From contig JAUUWJ010000031.1 in NCBI GenBank assembly GCA_030589175.1, positions 1 to 7,297 on the forward strand: a DNA stretch of 7,297 nt, in the 5' to 3' direction. Positions within the stretch are counted from its first letter, which is position 1, and every line of letters starts with the position of its first letter. Below, piece by piece: positions 5,797 to 7,297 of this stretch. The DNA comes from Actinomycetes bacterium (lineage in GTDB: Bacteria > Actinomycetota > Aquicultoria > SURF-47 > JAUUWJ01). A program made the translations under genes and the position numbers. The notes beneath the pieces are model-generated. The model worked only from the letters and a program-made list of their open reading frames with translations, was not told where the DNA came from and made no database searches.

Positions 5797-6777
5797 TTAG
5801 GCTTTTGTTCCTTCCGTCTCAGATTCTGCTTTTGCTTCTGCTTGTTTAGTCGCTTCTTCTCGAGCTAAAAGACGTTGCCACTGGTCATCGATTTCCGCTT
5901 GAATTTCCTCTAAAACGCCCTCGTTGCCCGATTTAAAAAGATGCTTAAAACGGCCTTGTTTCTTGAGCCAATCGGCAACGGGAGTTTTTCTCTCACCTTT
6001 TGGCTTCATGTTTACTTTCCACTCGTCGCCATTTTCCACTTCATACAGCGGCCAGTAACAGCTCATAACAGCTTCTTTTGATAATGAGATTCCTTCTCCG
6101 TCAATGCTGCGCCAGCCGCGCGGACACACCGAAAGTACATTAATAAAAGTAGGTCCTTCGATTTCTACCGCTTTTTCAACTTTGCGCACTAAATCTTTCC
6201 AATGAGAAGGTGAAGCTTGCGCTGCATAAGGAATTTGATGAGCAGCCATGATAGCCGTCAAATCTTTACGGCGCTGGATCTTTCCGTAACTCTTCTTTCC
6301 CGGAGGAGCAGTAGTTGTTGCCGCCCCGATAGGAGTTGCGGAAGAGCGTTGAATTCCGGTATTCATGTAGGCGCCGTTATCATAACAGATGTATAAGAAA
6401 TCGTGTCCACGCTCAACCGCACCCGAGAGCGCTTGAAAACCGATATCATAAGTTCCGCCATCGCCGCCAAATGCAACGAATTTTATATCTTTGGAAACTT
6501 TACCCTGGCGTTTTAAAGAGTTATAAGCGGCTTCGACTCCGCTAATCGTTGCGGCGGAATTTTCAAAAGCACTATGTATAAAAGGTATTTCCCATGAAGT
6601 AAACGGAAAAGGCGTAGTCGACACTTCCAAACAACCGGTAGCACAAGTTACTACAACCGGATAATCAATTGCGCCCAGTACCTGGTTGGCTATTATGGAG
6701 GCACCACAACCCGGACAAAGTCTATGCCCCGGTGCCAATCTCGGTTTTTTCTCTACTAAGTCTTTTAATTTAGCCAT
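5797..6777 (-). CDS. porB: Pyruvate:ferredoxin oxidoreductase, beta subunit
   Basis: PorB binds thiamine diphosphate and a [4Fe-4S] cluster and, with PorA and the gamma/delta subunits, converts pyruvate and CoA to acetyl-CoA and CO2 while reducing ferredoxin. The 326-residue protein has CPGCGA with Cys21 and Cys24, TGCLEV with Cys49, and CPRGW with Cys218: the four expected cluster ligands. The thiamine diphosphate/Mg site is GDGGTYDIG (105-113), followed by YDNGAYMNTGIQRS (132-145) and ATPIGAATTTAPPGK (147-161), typical of pyruvate- (or 2-ketoisovalerate-) specific beta subunits rather than 2-oxoglutarate ones. The ATG at 6777 has AGAGG ten nt upstream. After about residue 300 comes a charged Ala/Glu/Lys tail (REEATKQAEAKAESETEGTK) beyond the usual end. 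It lies 79 nt downstream of porA. Pyruvate specificity is inferred from motifs. Confidence 0.92.
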   Translation of the reverse strand: MAKLKDLVEKKPRLAPGHRLCPGCGASIIANQVLGAIDYPVVVTCATGCLEVSTTPFPFTSWEIPFIHSAFENSAATISGVEAAYNSLKRQGKVSKDIKFVAFGGDGGTYDIGFQALSGAVERGHDFLYICYDNGAYMNTGIQRSSATPIGAATTTAPPGKKSYGKIQRRKDLTAIMAAHQIPYAAQASPSHWKDLVRKVEKAVEIEGPTFINVLSVCPRGWRSIDGEGISLSKEAVMSCYWPLYEVENGDEWKVNMKPKGERKTPVADWLKKQGRFKHLFKSGNEGVLEEIQAEIDDQWQRLLAREEATKQAEAKAESETEGTKA

Positions 6778-6787
6778 ATAAAATCAG

Positions 6788-6792
6788 CCTCT
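6788..6792 (-). promoter_or_regulatory. Ribosome binding site of porB inside a shared 12-nt element
   Basis: AGAGG on the minus strand is ten nt before the porB ATG. It lies in TCTAGAGGCTGA (6795-6784, minus), which also occurs at 4032-4043 (+) upstream of the DUF255 gene. There it is too far from the ATG to serve as a normal ribosome binding site. Confidence 0.5.
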
Positions 6793-6797
6793 AGATT

Positions 6798-6847
6798 CTG
6801 GACTCTGGATCCTGGACATTTTCTAGTATCCAGTATCTAGTATCCAG
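6798..6847. repeat. Heptad array with inverted arms, CTGGATC/AGTATCC type
   Basis: This fills most of the 79-nt porA-porB spacer. On the + strand 6798-6818 reads as units starting CTGGA (CTGGACT, CTGGATC). From 6822 to 6856 units such as TCTAGTA and TCCAGTA follow in register. Arms 6798-6816 and 6829-6847 match as an inverted repeat at 15 of 19 positions, with a 12-nt loop. The array ends in ATCTGCTTTT, the same as the array at the left edge of the window. Its place inside an operon means it is transcribed with porA and porB. Confidence 0.6.
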
Positions 6848-6856
6848 CATCTGCTT

Positions 6857-7297
6857 TTACTCTCTCACTCCTAAATAATTTACTAGTTGTTTTACTTTAC
6901 CGGTAGAAGCAACATCTTCTAAATCCTTAAATACGCTTTCGATCTCTTCGGGTCTGATATCGCGGCCGCCCAGACCGAAAATATAATCGGTAGCCGGAAT
7001 CTTTTTATCTAAATCATATAATGCGTGTCTCGTTTCAATAAATAATGGTCCGCCTTCAGCACCAAAAGAATCGCTCCTATCCATTACGGCAATCGCCTTA
7101 AGATCGCTAAGAGCTTCTGCAATCTCAGCAGCCGGGAAAGGCCTAAAAACACGCGGTACCAAAAGACCGGCTTTTACTCCTTTTGCTCTTAACTTGTCAA
7201 CCACGGTGTTGGCAGTGAGCCCGGTTGAACTTAAAACTACAATAGCAATTTCAGCATCATTAAACTGATGCGTCTTGAATAATCCATAATTTCGCCC
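6857..7297 (-). CDS. porA: Pyruvate:ferredoxin oxidoreductase, alpha subunit (C-terminal part)
   Basis: The frame is open from the window edge, so the 5' end is missing; 146 C-terminal residues remain of a protein usually of about 380-400. Visible family features are GRNYGLF at the cut edge, then DAEIAIVVLSSTG, the VVDKLRAKGVKAGLL stretch, VFRPFPAAE, AVMDRSDSFGAEGGPLF and FGLGGRDIRPEE. These match the end of the alpha subunit, whose domain II/III contributes to CoA and thiamine diphosphate binding with PorB. A GTG at 7204 is only an internal Val codon (TVVDKL), not a start. porB follows on the same strand after 79 nt. Gamma and delta subunit genes would be expected further upstream, outside the window. 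Confidence 0.9.
   Translation of the reverse strand, partial: GRNYGLFKTHQFNDAEIAIVVLSSTGLTANTVVDKLRAKGVKAGLLVPRVFRPFPAAEIAEALSDLKAIAVMDRSDSFGAEGGPLFIETRHALYDLDKKIPATDYIFGLGGRDIRPEEIESVFKDLEDVASTGKVKQLVNYLGVRE

Noticed and set aside
6336..6545. Open frame on the + strand inside porB
   Set aside because: It is antisense to the thiamine-binding region of porB and has an Arg/Tyr/His-rich shadow composition.
7202..7204. GTG as the porA start
   Set aside because: The frame stays open to the window edge and upstream residues (GRNYGLF, DAEIAIVVLSS) are conserved PorA sequence.

Overview
The window comes from an AT-rich (about 40% G+C by eye) bacterial chromosome, most likely of an anaerobe. The clues are a pyruvate:ferredoxin oxidoreductase (porA-porB), two genes for the nickel-pincer nucleotide (NPN) cofactor (larB, larC), and a DUF4446 membrane protein of the kind known mainly from Gram-positive lineages (Bacillota and deep Actinomycetota). 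No rRNA, tRNA or phylogenetic marker is present, so the phylum is an inference.

Layout, left to right. Positions 1-111 hold an array of 7-nt units, a candidate promoter and a ribosome binding site. Positions 112-1134 (+) encode a membrane-anchored protein of unknown function with a C-terminal beta-rich, CARDB-like region. Positions 1182-3289 (-) are a lar operon, larB then larC. larC is split into two overlapping frames; a -1 shift at a nine-A run joins them into a full-length protein of about 398 residues, as in the known larC1/larC2 arrangement. Positions 3290-3361 are a short divergent promoter region. A DUF4446 protein (3362-3877, +) is followed by a short YyaL/DUF255 thioredoxin-domain protein (4064-5599, +). 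Positions 5797-6777 (-) are porB, and 6857-7297 (-) is the 3' part of porA, cut by the window edge.

The most unusual structure is between the genes. Nearly every spacer of about 80 nt or more (1-46, 2393-2549, 3894-4060, 5605-5767, 6798-6847) is built of degenerate units with a 7-nt period. Each spacer uses its own heptad (TCTAATA, AAAACTA, CTCTAAT, CAATGAG/CAATGTG or CTGGATC types). In four of the five the same heptad recurs on the opposite strand, so the spacer can fold into a long imperfect hairpin. These arrays lie between convergent genes, between co-directional genes and inside operons (larB-larC, porA-porB). One has run into the 3' end of larB, giving that protein an extra lysine-rich tail.

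Functional links: larB and larC are two of the three NPN biosynthesis genes; larE and the usual client larA are not in the window. porA and porB form the core of an enzyme that oxidises pyruvate to acetyl-CoA with reduction of ferredoxin. The other genes have no firm functional tie to these.
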